From DATLLN01 sp963809205 (GTDB lineage Bacteria; Actinomycetota; Thermoleophilia; Gaiellales; JAICJC01), in contig CAWEIS010000011.1 in NCBI GenBank assembly GCA_963809205.1, positions 91,987-155,986 on the forward strand: a stretch of 64,000 nt of DNA, in the 5' to 3' direction. Made by a program: the position numbers and the translations under genes. Positions within the stretch are counted from its first letter, which is position 1. The number at the start of each line of letters is the position of its first letter. The notes below the pieces were generated by a model. The model had not been told where the DNA came from, did not search any database, and saw only the letters and a program-made list of their open reading frames with translations. Of this stretch, positions 24,701 through 34,778 are shown one piece after another.

Positions 24701-25655
24701 ACCGCTCGCTGAGCTGGGCGGCGGCGTCGTCGCCGTGCTGCTGCGTGTAGCGGGTGTAGCCGCGGACATCCGTGATCAGAAAGGCGTGCGCGAGCTCGCG
24801 CGGGGGCGGCGCGTCGACCTCGCCGCCGGCCAGTCCGACGGCGGCATCCCGCGCCAGCTCGGCGCAGGAGGCGTAGCGCTGGGAGGCGTGCTTCGCCAGG
24901 GCCCGCGCCACGACCGCGTCGATTCCATCGGGCAGCTCCGGCCGGGTCGCCGTAGGCAACGGCGGCGGCTCCTTGAGGTGGGCGAACACGACGGCCAGAT
25001 CGCTGTCGCGGCGAAACGGCGGCAGTCCGGTCAGCGCCTCGTACAGCACGCAGCCCAGCGCGTACTCGTCGGCCCGTCCGTCGACCGAGCCGCCCTGGAT
25101 CTGCTCGGGCGCGATGTAGTCGATCGTGCCCACGAACGCGGTGTCGCGGGTCAGGCTGTTGACGGTCGACGAATGCTTGGCCAGCCCGAAGTCGCACAGA
25201 TAGGCGCGGCCCGCCGGGTCGACCAGGATATTGCCCGGCTTGACATCGCGGTGGACGAGCCCGGCCTCGTGCGCCGCGTCCAGCGCCTCCGCCACCTGTC
25301 CGACGATGGTGACGACCCGGTCGGGGTCGAGCGGCCCCTGCTGCTTGATGATGTTGCGCAGGTCGGAGCCCTCGACGTAGCGCATCGCCAGGAACAGCGT
25401 GCCCTCCGCCTCGCCGGCGGCGTAGATCGGGACGATCGCCGGGTGCTCGAGCCGGGCGGCCGTCCGCGACTCCCGCAGGAACCGCTCGCGGAAGCGCTCG
25501 TCGCGAGCCAGCTCGGCCGCCAGCAGCTTGAGCGCCACCGGCCGTTCGAGGTGCACATCGTGGGCGAGATACACCGTCCCCATCGCGCCGCTGCCGAGCA
25601 GCCGCTCGACGCGGTAGTTGGAGACCATGGAGCCAATCTCGACCTCGACGTTCAT
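21752..25655 (-). CDS. Ser/Thr kinase - nucleotide cyclase - TM - propeller - SBP_bac_5 fusion (frame broken once)
   Basis: About 1300 residues in one chain after removing one base near 24536. Residues 12-270 form an intact Hanks-type kinase: GSGAMGTVYLA loop, K43, HRDVKPGN (D137), CDFGLAK (D155) and GTIDYIAPEQ. Residues about 288-460 form a class III nucleotide cyclase: ITDVRGYT (metal D296), THGDEVVSVF (D340), GDDYRGGALNMAARL. The Lys usually found before the second Asp is absent, so base specificity or activity is uncertain. A membrane helix (AAIAAGALIGAVAGLAIVQA, about 470-490) leads outside to a YncE/PQQ-like propeller (about 500-820). An oligopeptide-binding domain of the SBP_bac_5 type follows (about 820-1300; YNYPDR, TVRTGYRFSPPSG, RRAVAYAIDRPEL). 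This suggests ligand sensing coupled to phosphorylation and cyclic-nucleotide output. Confidence 0.85.
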
Positions 25656-25738
25656 GCGGATGCCTTCTTCCGCCTCACTCGACGCGTCCGGAGCAGCGCG
25701 TCTTCCCGCCGAGCATACGCCCTGGCTAGATTGCAGGT

Positions 25739-28700
25739 ATGGCGCGCGACCCCCTCGCACCGTTCACCGATCGCGTCGCCGGATGGTTCCGGAGCACCTT
25801 CGCCGAGCCGACTCCGGCCCAGGCGAAGGGCTGGCCGGCGATCTCGTCGGGCGACCACACGCTGATCCTGGCACCCACCGGGTCGGGCAAGACGCTGGCC
25901 GCGTTCCTGTGGGCGCTCGACCGGCTGTGCGCCGACGGCGAGCGCGGGCGCACCCGCGTGCTCTACGTCTCCCCGCTGCGCGCGCTGAACCACGATGTCG
26001 AGCGCAACCTGCGCGCGCCGCTGGCCGGCATCGGCGCCGATCCGCCGGTGGCGGTCGCGCTGCGAAGCGGCGACACGCCGCAGTCCCAGCGCGCGGCGAT
26101 CCGCCGCAACCCGCCGGACATCCTGATCACCACGCCCGAGTCGCTGTACCTGATGCTGACCTCCGGCGCCCGCGAGGTGCTGAGCTCGGTCGAGACGGTG
26201 ATCATCGACGAGATCCACGCCGTCGCCGGCACCAAGCGCGGCTCGCACCTGATGCTCTCGCTGGAGCGGCTGTCGGCGATCACGGCGACCGAGCCGCAGC
26301 GGATCGGGCTGTCGGCGACGCAGCGCCCGCTGGAGGAGATCTCCCGGTTCCTGGGCGGCGACCGGCCGGTGACGATCGTCGACGCCGGGCACCGCAAGCC
26401 GCTCGACCTGGAGGTGGTGATCCCGGTCGAGGACATGCGCGAGCTGGGCGCCGCGCCGACGGTCGAAGGCGAGCCCCGCCAGTCGATCTGGCCCGCCATC
26501 TACCCGCGGCTGCTGGAGCTGGTGCAGGCGCACCGCTCGACGATCGTGTTCGTCAACAACCGCCGCTCGGCCGAGCGGGTCGCCAACCGGCTGAACGAGC
26601 TCGCCGAGGCGCCGGTCGCCCGCTCGCACCACGGCTCGATCGCCCGCGAGCAGCGGCTCGAGGTGGAGGAGCTGCTGAAGTCGGGGCAGCTGCCGGCGCT
26701 GGTCGCGACATCGTCGCTGGAGCTCGGCATCGACATGGGCGCCGTCGACCTGGTCGTCCAGATCGAGTCGCCGAAGTCCGTGGCCGCCGGCCTGCAGCGC
26801 GTCGGCCGCGCCGGCCACGGCGTCGGCGAGGCGTCGGTCGGCCGCTTCTTCCCCAAGTGGCGGGGCGACCTGCTGGAGACGGCCGTGGTCGTCCGGCGGA
26901 TGCGCGAGGGCGAGATCGAGCACACGCGGGTGCCCAAGCAACCGCTGGACGTGCTGGCCCAGCAGGTGGTGGCGACGCTGGCGATGGACGAGTGGCCGGT
27001 CGACGCGCTCCACGACCTGGTGCGCCGGGCGTATCCCTACCGCGAGCTGTCGCGGGCGCAGTTCGAGGGCGTGCTGGAGATGCTGGCCGGCCGCTACCCG
27101 TCGGACGAGTTCGCCGAGCTGCGGCCGCGGATCGTCTGGGACCGGATCGCCGGCACCGTGCGCGCCCGCGACGGCGCCCGCCGCCTGGCCGTCGTCTCTG
27201 GAGGCACCATCCCCGACCGGGGGCTGTACGGCGTGTTCCTGGCCGACTCCGGCGCGCGGGTCGGCGAGCTCGACGAGGAGATGGTGTACGAGGCCCGGCA
27301 GGGCGAGGTGTTCCAGCTGGGTGCGACCTCGTGGCGGATCGAGCAGATCACCCGCGACCGCGTGCTGGTCTCGCCCGCGCCCGGCGTGCCCGGCAAGATG
27401 CCGTTCTGGAAGGGCGATGGCATCGGCCGCCCGTTCGAGCTGGGCGTCGCGGTCGGCGAGGCCGTGCGCAAGCGGCGCTTCGGCGACCTGGACGAGCTGG
27501 CCGCCCGCAACCTGGCCGCGTACCTGGACGACCAGCGCGAGGCGACGGGCGTCCTGCCGGACGACCGGACGATCGTCGTCGAGCGGTTCCGCGACGAGAT
27601 CGGCGACTGGCGGATCTGCATCCTCTCGCCGTTCGGCGGCCGCGTGCACGCGCCCTGGGCGATGGCCATCGAGGCGCGGATGGGCGCCGCCGCCGGCATC
27701 GAGGTGGAGGCGATGTGGTCGGACGATGGCATCGCGCTGCGGCTGCCCGACGCCGACGAGCCGCCGCCGCTGGAGCTGATCGCGATCGCGCCCGAGGATC
27801 TCGACGACCTGCTGGTCGAGCGGGTGGCCTCGAGCCCGCTGTTCGCCGGGCGGTTCCGCGAGAACGCCGCCCGCGCGCTGCTCATTCCCCGGCGCCGTCC
27901 GGGCCAGCGCACGCCGCTCTGGCAGCAGCGGCTGAAGGCGCACGACCTGCAGCAGGTGGCCGTCAAGCACGGCTCGTTCCCGATCGTGCTCGAGACCTAT
28001 CGGGAGCTGCTCGCCGACGTCTTCGAGGTGCCCGCGCTGCGCGGCCTGCTGCAGCGGATCGGCCGCGGCGAGGTGCGGCTGATCGAGGTCGAGTCCGAGC
28101 GCCCGTCGCCGTTCGCCTCCTCGCTGCTGTTCGACTACATCGCGACCTACATGTACGAGGGCGATGCGCCGGTGGCCGAGCGTCGCGCGCAGGCGCTGCA
28201 GCTCGACCGGGCGCTGCTCTCCGAGCTGCTCTCCGCCGGCGACCTGCGCGAACTGCTGGACGCCGAGGCGATCTCCGAGGTCGAGTCCGAGCTCGGCGGC
28301 GGCGTCCGCCGGCGGACGGCCGACGACGACCACGACCGGCTGCGCCGGCTGGGCGACATGGCGCCGGCCGACGTCCCGCACGGCGAGCAGCTGGTCCGCG
28401 AGCGGCGTGCGGTGGCCGTCCGGATCGCCGGCCGTGAGCGGATGATCGCCGCCGAGGACGCCGCGCTCTACCGGGATGCCATCGGCACCGCGATCCCGCC
28501 AGGGCTGCCGGTCGCCTTCCTCGATCCGGTCGACGACCCGCTGGAGCGACTGGCCGCGCGGCACGCGCGAACGCACGGGCCGTTCACGGCTGACGAGCTG
28601 CGCGGGCGGCTGGGCGTCGACCCGTTGCCTGCGCTGGAAGCGCTGGCCGAGCGCGGCGAGCTTCTGCGCGGCGCCTTCCGGCCCGGCGGCGCATCCGAGG

Positions 28701-29945
28701 AGTGGGTGGCGCCCGACGTGCTTCGCCGCGTCCGCCGCCGCACCCTGGCCGCCCTGCGCCGCGAGGTGGAGCCGGTCGACCGCGACGCGCTGGTGCGGTT
28801 CCTGCCCACCTGGCACGGCATCGGCCGCGACCTGGGCCGCGGGCCGGACCGCGTGCGCGAGGTGATCTCGCAGCTGGGCGGCGTGGCGTTGCCCGTACAG
28901 GCATGGGAGCAGGACATCCTGCCGGTGCGCGTGCCCGGGCTACCGGCCGTCCGACCTCGATGTGCTGTGCGCCGCCGGCGAGGCGGTGTGGGTCGGCGCC
29001 GGCCGCGACCGCGTCGCGCTGGTGCTGCGCGAGGACGCGCCGTTCCTGCTCAGCCCTCCGGAGGACCGCGAGCACCCGGTGCTGGACGCGCTGCGCCGGT
29101 CGGGCGCGCTGTTCTTCCGCGACCTGCAGGCCGAGCTGGGCGGCACCGAGCGCGAGCTGCTCGCCGACGTCTGGGAGCTGGCCTGGGCCGGCCTGGTGAC
29201 CAACGACAGCTGGCAGCCGCTGCGCGGCGGCGGGCGGCCGCGGGCCGTGCCCCAGCCGCTGGTCCGCCGCCGGGCGCGGCCGACCGCGCAGCTCCCGGCG
29301 GCGCAGGGCCGCTGGTCGCCGGTCGACCGGCTGCTCGAGCCGGAGCCGATGCAGCGCGACCGCGCCCGAGCGCTGGCCGAGGCGCTGCTCGACCGCCACG
29401 GCGTGCTCACCCGGCCGGCTGCGCTGGCAGAGGGCATCCCCGGCGGCTTCTCGTCGGTCTACGGCGAGCTGCGGCTGATGGAGGAGGGTGGTCTGTGCCA
29501 GCGCGGGTACTTCGTCGAGGGCCTGGGCGGCGCCCAGTTCGCGCTGCCGGCCGCGGTCGAGCGGCTGCGCGACGTGCGGTCGGCCGGCTCCGGCGGCGCG
29601 ACGGCGGTGCTCTCCGCGGTCGACCCGGCGAGCCCGCTGGGCACCGTCGTCCCCTGGCCGGAGGCGCCGCGCAAGCTGGCGCGCGCGGCCGGCGCCCGCG
29701 TCGTGTTGGTCGGCGGCGCGCCCGCGCTGTTCGTCGAGCGCGGCGGGCGCAGCATCGTGGTGCTCGACCCCGAGCTGCTGGAGCCGGCGATCGAGGCGCT
29801 GACCGGTCTGGTCGCCGACGGCCGCGTCCGCCGGCTGGCGATCGAGAAGGTGGACGGCGAGCCGATCGGCGGCACGCTCGCGGAACGGCTGCTGATGGCG
29901 CACGGCTTCCTGCAGGCGCCGCGGCGGGTCGTGCTGCGTGCCTGA
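25739..29945 (+). CDS. lhr: Lhr-type large DEAD/DEAH helicase (frame broken once)
   Basis: About 1401 residues, the normal length of Lhr. Motifs: I APTGSGKT, II DEIH, III SAT, and a C-terminal helicase domain with FVNNRRSAERVANRLNEL, HHGSIAREQR and LQRVGRAGH. Beyond these are the winged-helix and Lhr-specific C-terminal domains. Near 28940 one extra base (GGG-C-TACCGG) breaks the frame; the protein then continues LCAAGEAVWVGAGRDRVALV to the stop at 29945. Lhr is a 3'-5' ssDNA translocase tied to DNA repair. ATG 25739 is preceded by TAGATT ending 7 bases upstream. The stop overlaps nei by 8 bases. Confidence 0.93.
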
Positions 29946-30624
29946 GGGTCAGAGCCTCGTGCTGGCCGCGCGCCGGCTGGCGCCGCTCGTCGGCCACGCG
30001 GTGACGGAGGGCGCGCTGGCCGGCGCGACCATCGAGGCGGTCGAGCCCTACGGCAAGCACCTGTTGATCCGCACCGACGATGGGCGCACGCTGGACGTGC
30101 ACCTGGGCATGCACGGCCGGGTGCGGCTGCGGCCGAGCGGCGCCGGCACTGGGCGCCATGTGCTGCGGACGCCGGCCGGCGACGCGGTCATCCACCATCC
30201 CAGCCGCTACCACGTGCGGCGGTCGAGCACCCACCGGCTGCGGCTGGGCCCGGACGTGCTCGGAGACTTCGACCCGGCCGAGTATCTGCGCCGCGCCCGG
30301 CTGGTCGACCGGCCGATCGGCGAGATGCTGCTCGACCAGCGCGTGCTTGCCGGCGTGGGCAACGTGGCCAAGTCCGAGGCGCTGTGGCGCTGTCGGGTCG
30401 ATCCGTTCGCCCCGGTGTCGGCGCTCGGCGACGATCGGCTGCTGGCGCTGGCCGCCGAGGCGGCGGACGTGCTGCAGCACGGCGTCGACGACGGTGGGCG
30501 CCTGCCGCGCGAGGTCTACAAGCGGGGAGGACGTCCCTGCCCGCGCTGCGGCGGGCCGATCCGCCGCGACGTGCAGGGCGAGGCCCGGCGAAGCACCTAC
30601 TGGTGCCCGGCCTGCGCCGTGTAG
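29938..30624 (+). CDS. nei: Fpg/Nei-family DNA glycosylase
   Basis: 228 residues. The catalytic N-terminus PEGQ follows the initiator (Pro2 nucleophile, Glu3), the beta-hairpin Lys is in PYGKHLLIR, and the H2TH region is MLLDQRVLAGVGNVAKSEAL. The C-terminal zinc finger has four Cys: CPRCGG and WCPAC. It removes oxidised bases and cleaves the AP site. The GTG start at 29938 lies inside the end of lhr, so the two are translated together; lhr and a nei are also adjacent in Mycobacterium, which supports a shared repair pathway. The length is a little short for Nei2 but all catalytic parts are present. Confidence 0.92.
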   Translation: MPEGQSLVLAARRLAPLVGHAVTEGALAGATIEAVEPYGKHLLIRTDDGRTLDVHLGMHGRVRLRPSGAGTGRHVLRTPAGDAVIHHPSRYHVRRSSTHRLRLGPDVLGDFDPAEYLRRARLVDRPIGEMLLDQRVLAGVGNVAKSEALWRCRVDPFAPVSALGDDRLLALAAEAADVLQHGVDDGGRLPREVYKRGGRPCPRCGGPIRRDVQGEARRSTYWCPACAV

Positions 30625-30635
30625 CCTGACCGGTC

Positions 30636-31541
30636 GTGCTATTTCGCCGCTCCAGGACAGATGTCGTCCATCGCGCCCGCGGCGCCCTGCTGGGCCTCGC
30701 CGCGGGCGACGCGCTGGGCGCCGCCCTGGAGTGGCTGTCGCCCGAGCAGATCACTGTGCGCTACGGCGGCCCGCTGCGCGACATGGTGGCGTCCGGGATG
30801 TGGGCGATGGGGGAGTGGACGGACGACACGGCGATGATGCTGGCGCTCGGCCAGAGCCTGTCCGACCGCGGGGGCTACGACGAGGACGACCTGTTCGCGC
30901 GGTACGCGGTGTGGATCCGCAGCGGCCCCAAGGACGTCGGCTCGACGGTGCGCGGCGCGCTGGAGCGGGCACGCTCGGCGGACGAGGCGCGGGCGCTTGC
31001 CGAGCGCTACCACGAGGAGTCCGGCGGACGCAGCGCCGGCAACGGCTCGCTGATGCGAACGGCGCCGATCGGCATCCGCTACCGCGGCGACCGCTCCGAG
31101 CTCGAGCGGTGCACGCGGGCGGATTCCTCGATGACCCACCACGACCCGCTGGCCGCGGATGCCTGCGTCTTCTTCAACCTGACGCTGGCGGCGCTGCTCG
31201 ACGGGCGCAAGCTGCCGAAGCCGGAGTCGACGGCGGCCGAGACGGCGATGGCGGCGATGGCGGCCGGTGAGGATGACCTGCTGGACGAGGTGCAGCGGCG
31301 GACGGGGTTCGTGCTGACCGCCCTGCGCGTGGGATACGCCGCGGCCTTCGGGCGCGCGAGCTTCGAGGACGCCGTCGTGTTCGCCGCCAACCTGGGCGGC
31401 GACGCCGACACCAACGCCGCGGTGGCCGGCGCGCTCGCCGGCGCGCGGTTCGGCACGGACGCGATCCCGCAGCGCTGGCTGGAGCCGCTGCGCGACCGCG
31501 ACGTGATCTCCGGCGTCGCCACCCGGCTCGCTCGTGCGTAG
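30636..31541 (+). CDS. ADP-ribosylglycohydrolase-family protein
   Basis: 301 residues. The family's paired metal sites are visible: EWTDDTAMMLALG near residue 65 and LGGDADTNAAVAGALAGARF near residue 245, with RGALLGLAAGDALGAALEW at the N-terminus. Members remove ADP-ribose from proteins (DraG, ARH) or act on related glycosides. It starts at GTG 30636, 11 bases after nei, so it is probably in the lhr-nei operon, and a role in reversing damage-linked ADP-ribosylation is possible but unproven. Confidence 0.9.
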   Translation: MLFRRSRTDVVHRARGALLGLAAGDALGAALEWLSPEQITVRYGGPLRDMVASGMWAMGEWTDDTAMMLALGQSLSDRGGYDEDDLFARYAVWIRSGPKDVGSTVRGALERARSADEARALAERYHEESGGRSAGNGSLMRTAPIGIRYRGDRSELERCTRADSSMTHHDPLAADACVFFNLTLAALLDGRKLPKPESTAAETAMAAMAAGEDDLLDEVQRRTGFVLTALRVGYAAAFGRASFEDAVVFAANLGGDADTNAAVAGALAGARFGTDAIPQRWLEPLRDRDVISGVATRLARA

Positions 31542-31559
31542 ACGGTAAGCTCAGCAGCC

Positions 31560-32546
31560 ATGCCCGAAACTCCCGACCGCAACCTGGCGCTCGAGCTCGT
31601 CCGCGTGACAGAGGCGGCGGCGCTGGCCGCGGCCCGCTGGGTCGGCGCCGGCGACAAGATCGCGGCCGACCAGGCGGCGGTTGACGCGATGCGCCACATG
31701 CTGGCGACCGTCGAGATGGACGGCGTCGTTGTCATCGGCGAGGGCGAGAAAGACGAGGCGCCGATGCTGTTCAACGGCGAGCGGATCGGCGCCGGCCACG
31801 GTGTTGCGGTGGACGTCGCCGTCGATCCGCTGGAGGGCACCGAGCTGTGCGCGAAGGGCCAGCCCAACGCGCTGGCGGTGGTCGCCGCCAGCGACCGCGA
31901 GACGATGTTCGACCCCGGCCCGTGCGTCTACATGGAGAAGCTCGCGTGCGGGCCGGACGTCGACGACGAGCTCGACCTGAACGCGCCGATCGAGGAGACG
32001 CTGGAGACGGTCGCCCGCGCCAAGCGGGTGCGCCCGCGCGACCTGATGGTCGTCATCCTCGACCGGCCGCGCCACGAGGAGATGGTCAAGCGGATCCGCG
32101 CCGTCGGCACCCGCATCCGCTTCATCCCGCACGGCGACGTGTCGGGCGCGCTGATGGCGGCCAGCCCGGACACGGGCATCGACCTGCTGTGGGGCATCGG
32201 CGGGACGCCGGAGGGCGTGCTGTCGGCGGCGGCGTTCAAGTGCCTGGGCGGGCAGTTCCAGGGGAAGCTCTGGCCGCGCAACGACGAGGAGCGGCAGGCG
32301 GCGGTGGACGCCGACTACGACGTCGACAAGGTGCTGTCACTCGACGATCTCGTCCTCGGAGACAACACGTTCTTCGCCGCCACCGGGGTCACCGACGGCG
32401 ATCTGCTGCGCGGCGTCCGCTACACCCGCGGCGGTGCGCGGACGCACTCGCTGGTCATGCGCTCGCGGTCGGGCACGGTGCGCACGCTGCAGGCGACGCA
32501 CAGCATGGACAAGCTGGCCGAGCTGGCCGGCGACCGCTACGCCTGA
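31560..32546 (+). CDS. glpX: Fructose-1,6-bisphosphatase, class II
   Basis: 328 residues, the usual GlpX length. It hydrolyses fructose 1,6-bisphosphate to fructose 6-phosphate in gluconeogenesis. Metal and phosphate site motifs are present: EGEKDEAPMLFNGE, VDVAVDPLEGTELCAKGQP, and GIGGTPEGVLSAAAFKCLGG. ATG 31560 lies 18 bases after the ADP-ribosylglycohydrolase stop; a TAAGCT box 8 bases upstream may give it its own promoter. The last 10 bases overlap the convergent ybaK gene. Confidence 0.96.
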   Translation: MPETPDRNLALELVRVTEAAALAAARWVGAGDKIAADQAAVDAMRHMLATVEMDGVVVIGEGEKDEAPMLFNGERIGAGHGVAVDVAVDPLEGTELCAKGQPNALAVVAASDRETMFDPGPCVYMEKLACGPDVDDELDLNAPIEETLETVARAKRVRPRDLMVVILDRPRHEEMVKRIRAVGTRIRFIPHGDVSGALMAASPDTGIDLLWGIGGTPEGVLSAAAFKCLGGQFQGKLWPRNDEERQAAVDADYDVDKVLSLDDLVLGDNTFFAATGVTDGDLLRGVRYTRGGARTHSLVMRSRSGTVRTLQATHSMDKLAELAGDRYA

Positions 32547-33004
32547 AGGTCGGCGCTGACCGCGCCGGTGAGGCGCACCAGGTCGGCCAGCGGCACCTCG
32601 ACGATCGTCCCCCGGCCGCCGCCGTTCAGGCAGATCCGCTGGAACCGTTCGGCGGTCGCGTCGAGGTGCACCGGCAGCGGGCGCTGCGAGCCGAGCGGGC
32701 TGATCCCGCCGACCCGGTAGCCGGTCGCCCGCTCGGCGTCGGCCGGCCGGGCCATCGTCGCCGACTTGGCGCCGGCCGCGGCGGCCAGCTTCTTCAGCGA
32801 CAGCTCGGCGTTCGCAGGCACCAGCGCGAACACTAGGTGGTCGCCGGTTGTGGCCACCAGGCTCTTGAACATCCGCTCGTGCTCGACCCCCAGCGAATCG
32901 GCAGCCTGCTCGGCTGCCGCGCCGCCCGGCGAGTAGTCGTACTCCAGCAGCCGGTAGGCGACGCCGGCCCTGCGCAGCACCGTCGTGCCTCTGGTCTCCG
33001 CCAT
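32537..33004 (-). CDS. ybaK: YbaK/EbsC-family aminoacyl-tRNA deacylase
   Basis: 155 residues. The catalytic Lys is in ERMFKSLVATTGD, followed by LVPANAELSLKKLAAAAGAK and GYRVGGISPLGSQRPLPVHL, the fingerprint of YbaK. It hydrolyses mischarged Cys-tRNA(Pro), protecting against misincorporation. ATG 33004. The 3' end overlaps convergent glpX by 10 bases. Confidence 0.93.
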   Translation of the reverse strand: MAETRGTTVLRRAGVAYRLLEYDYSPGGAAAEQAADSLGVEHERMFKSLVATTGDHLVFALVPANAELSLKKLAAAAGAKSATMARPADAERATGYRVGGISPLGSQRPLPVHLDATAERFQRICLNGGGRGTIVEVPLADLVRLTGAVSADLQA

Positions 33005-33054
33005 CGCCGGTAATATTGCAGCCGTCCGGAGTCTTTCTGACCAGGAGCGTCGAG

Positions 33055-33309
33055 TTGCGAGCAGAGAACGCGCCCGAATACGAGTCCTACAAGGACGACG
33101 CGATCGCCGTCCTCAACGGCGTGGCCTTCACGATCGCGCTGATGGGTGTCTGGACGAAGCCGCTGTACACCGGCCCGATCGCGCTGCTGTTGGCGGTGTT
33201 CGGGTACTTCCTGTCGCCGCGCGGCAAGGGCGGCATGATCATCGCGGTCATCATCACCACGGTCGCAGCGCTGTTGATCCGTTGGCAGTGGGGGTACACG
33301 ATCAACTGA
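33055..33309 (+). CDS. Small three-helix membrane protein
   Basis: 84 residues from TTG 33055, chosen because an AGGAG site (33043-33047) lies 7 bases upstream; the next possible in-frame start, TTG 33016, lacks one. A short polar N-terminus (ENAPEYESYKDDAIAV) precedes hydrophobic segments (LNGVAFTIALMGVW; GPIALLLAVFGYFLS; MIIAVIITTVAALLIRW). Function unknown. It is the first of a run of overlapping genes: the next begins 22 bases before its stop. Confidence 0.7.
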   Translation: MRAENAPEYESYKDDAIAVLNGVAFTIALMGVWTKPLYTGPIALLLAVFGYFLSPRGKGGMIIAVIITTVAALLIRWQWGYTIN

Positions 33310-34763
33310 CCCCTGGCCGCGTCCTTTTGACGGGGGCGACCGGGTACGTCGGAGGCCGGTTGCTGCCGGCGCTCGAGCACAGCGAGCGTCGCCTGCGCTG
33401 TGCCGTGCGGACGCCCGATCGGCTGACCTCGCGGGTCGCGACGGAGACCGAGGTTGTCGCGGCTGACGTGTTCGACGGCGCGTCGCTCGAGCGGGCGCTG
33501 GCCGGTGTGGACATCGCGTATTACCTCGTGCACTCGATGGGCTCGGACGGAGAGTTCGAGGAGCGCGACCGGACTGCCGCTGAGCTATTCGGCGCCGCGG
33601 CCCGCGACCAGGGCGTCCGGCGGATCGTGTACCTCGGCGGGCTGGGACGCGGGGGTTCGCTGTCGTCTCACCTGGAGAGCCGGCAGGAGGTCGGCCGGAT
33701 CCTCGCCGCCAGCGGCGTCGAGACGATCGAGTTCCGCGCGTCGATCGTGATCGGGTCGGGCAGCCTCTCGTTCGAGATGGTGCGGGCCCTGGTCGAGCGG
33801 CTGCCGGTGATGGTCACGCCGCGCTGGGTGCGGACGCCGACGCAGCCGATCGCGATCGAGGACGTGGTCGCCTACCTGGCCGCGGCGCTCGACCTGCCGG
33901 CCGGCGGTAGCCGCGTCTACGAGATCGGCGGCGCCGACGTGGTGTCCTACGGTGAGCTGATGCGCGAGTACGCCCGTCAGCGCGGACTGCGGCGGACGAT
34001 GATCGAGGTGCCGGTACTGTCGCCGCGGCTGTCCAGCCTGTGGCTGTCGCTGATCACGCCGCTCTACGCCCAGGTCGGCCGCAAACTGGTGGACGGCGTC
34101 CGCAACGAGACGCTGGTGGCCGACGATGCGGCCCGGCGGGACTTCGACATCGCCCCGCGCGGCGTCCGCGAGGCGATCGAGCGCGCGCTGCGGTTCGAGG
34201 ACCGGGAGTTCGCCGAGACGCGATGGTCGGACGCCGGCCAGCCGCGTCCCGGGCTGGCGGACGAGGTCGGGCCGCGGATGATCGATTCGCGCGTCGCCCA
34301 CGTGCCCTGCCCGCCGGCCGAGGCGTTCGCACCGATCAGGCGGATCGGCGGGCGCTCCGGGTGGTACGCGGCCGGCCGGCTGTGGGAGCTGCGCGGGTTG
34401 ATCGACCAGCTATTCGGCGGTGTCGGGCTGCGGCGCGGCCGCCGTGATCCGGACGCCGTCGTCCGCGGCGACACGCTGGACTTCTGGCGGGTCGAGGCGT
34501 TCGAGCCCGACCGGCTGCTGCGGCTGGCCGCCGAGATGCGGCTGCCCGGCAGGGCCTGGCTGCAGTTCGAGGTCACACCGGACGGGGACGGCGGCTCCAG
34601 CATCCGCCAGACCGCCGAGTTCGATCCGATGGGCGCCTCGGGTCGGGCATACTGGTATGGCCTCTATCCCTTTCACGCGCTGATCTTCCGGCGGATGATC
34701 CGGGCGATCGCCCGGCAGGCGATGTCGCCGCCGCCGAGAACACCACCACATCCCGTCCACTGA
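33288..34763 (+). CDS. SDR-family NAD(P)-binding protein with DUF2867 domain
   Basis: 491 residues. The N-terminal Rossmann fold has VLLTGATGYVGGRLLPALE and IAYYLVHSMGSD, an extended or atypical SDR as in NmrA-like proteins. The C-terminal half (from about 340, RVAHVPCPPAEAFAPIRRIG to the end) is the DUF2867 SRPBCC-like domain, ending in RAYWYGLYPFHALIFRRMIR. The combination is common in actinobacteria; substrate unknown. GTG 33288 is the best start in frame and overlaps the small membrane gene by 22 bases. Confidence 0.85.
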   Translation: MGVHDQLTPGRVLLTGATGYVGGRLLPALEHSERRLRCAVRTPDRLTSRVATETEVVAADVFDGASLERALAGVDIAYYLVHSMGSDGEFEERDRTAAELFGAAARDQGVRRIVYLGGLGRGGSLSSHLESRQEVGRILAASGVETIEFRASIVIGSGSLSFEMVRALVERLPVMVTPRWVRTPTQPIAIEDVVAYLAAALDLPAGGSRVYEIGGADVVSYGELMREYARQRGLRRTMIEVPVLSPRLSSLWLSLITPLYAQVGRKLVDGVRNETLVADDAARRDFDIAPRGVREAIERALRFEDREFAETRWSDAGQPRPGLADEVGPRMIDSRVAHVPCPPAEAFAPIRRIGGRSGWYAAGRLWELRGLIDQLFGGVGLRRGRRDPDAVVRGDTLDFWRVEAFEPDRLLRLAAEMRLPGRAWLQFEVTPDGDGGSSIRQTAEFDPMGASGRAYWYGLYPFHALIFRRMIRAIARQAMSPPPRTPPHPVH

Positions 34764-34778
34764 CCCGGGAAGGATGCG

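Noticed and set aside
25652..28816. A 1054-codon open frame on the minus strand opposite lhr
   Set aside because: Same shadow effect; the helicase motifs are on the plus strand.
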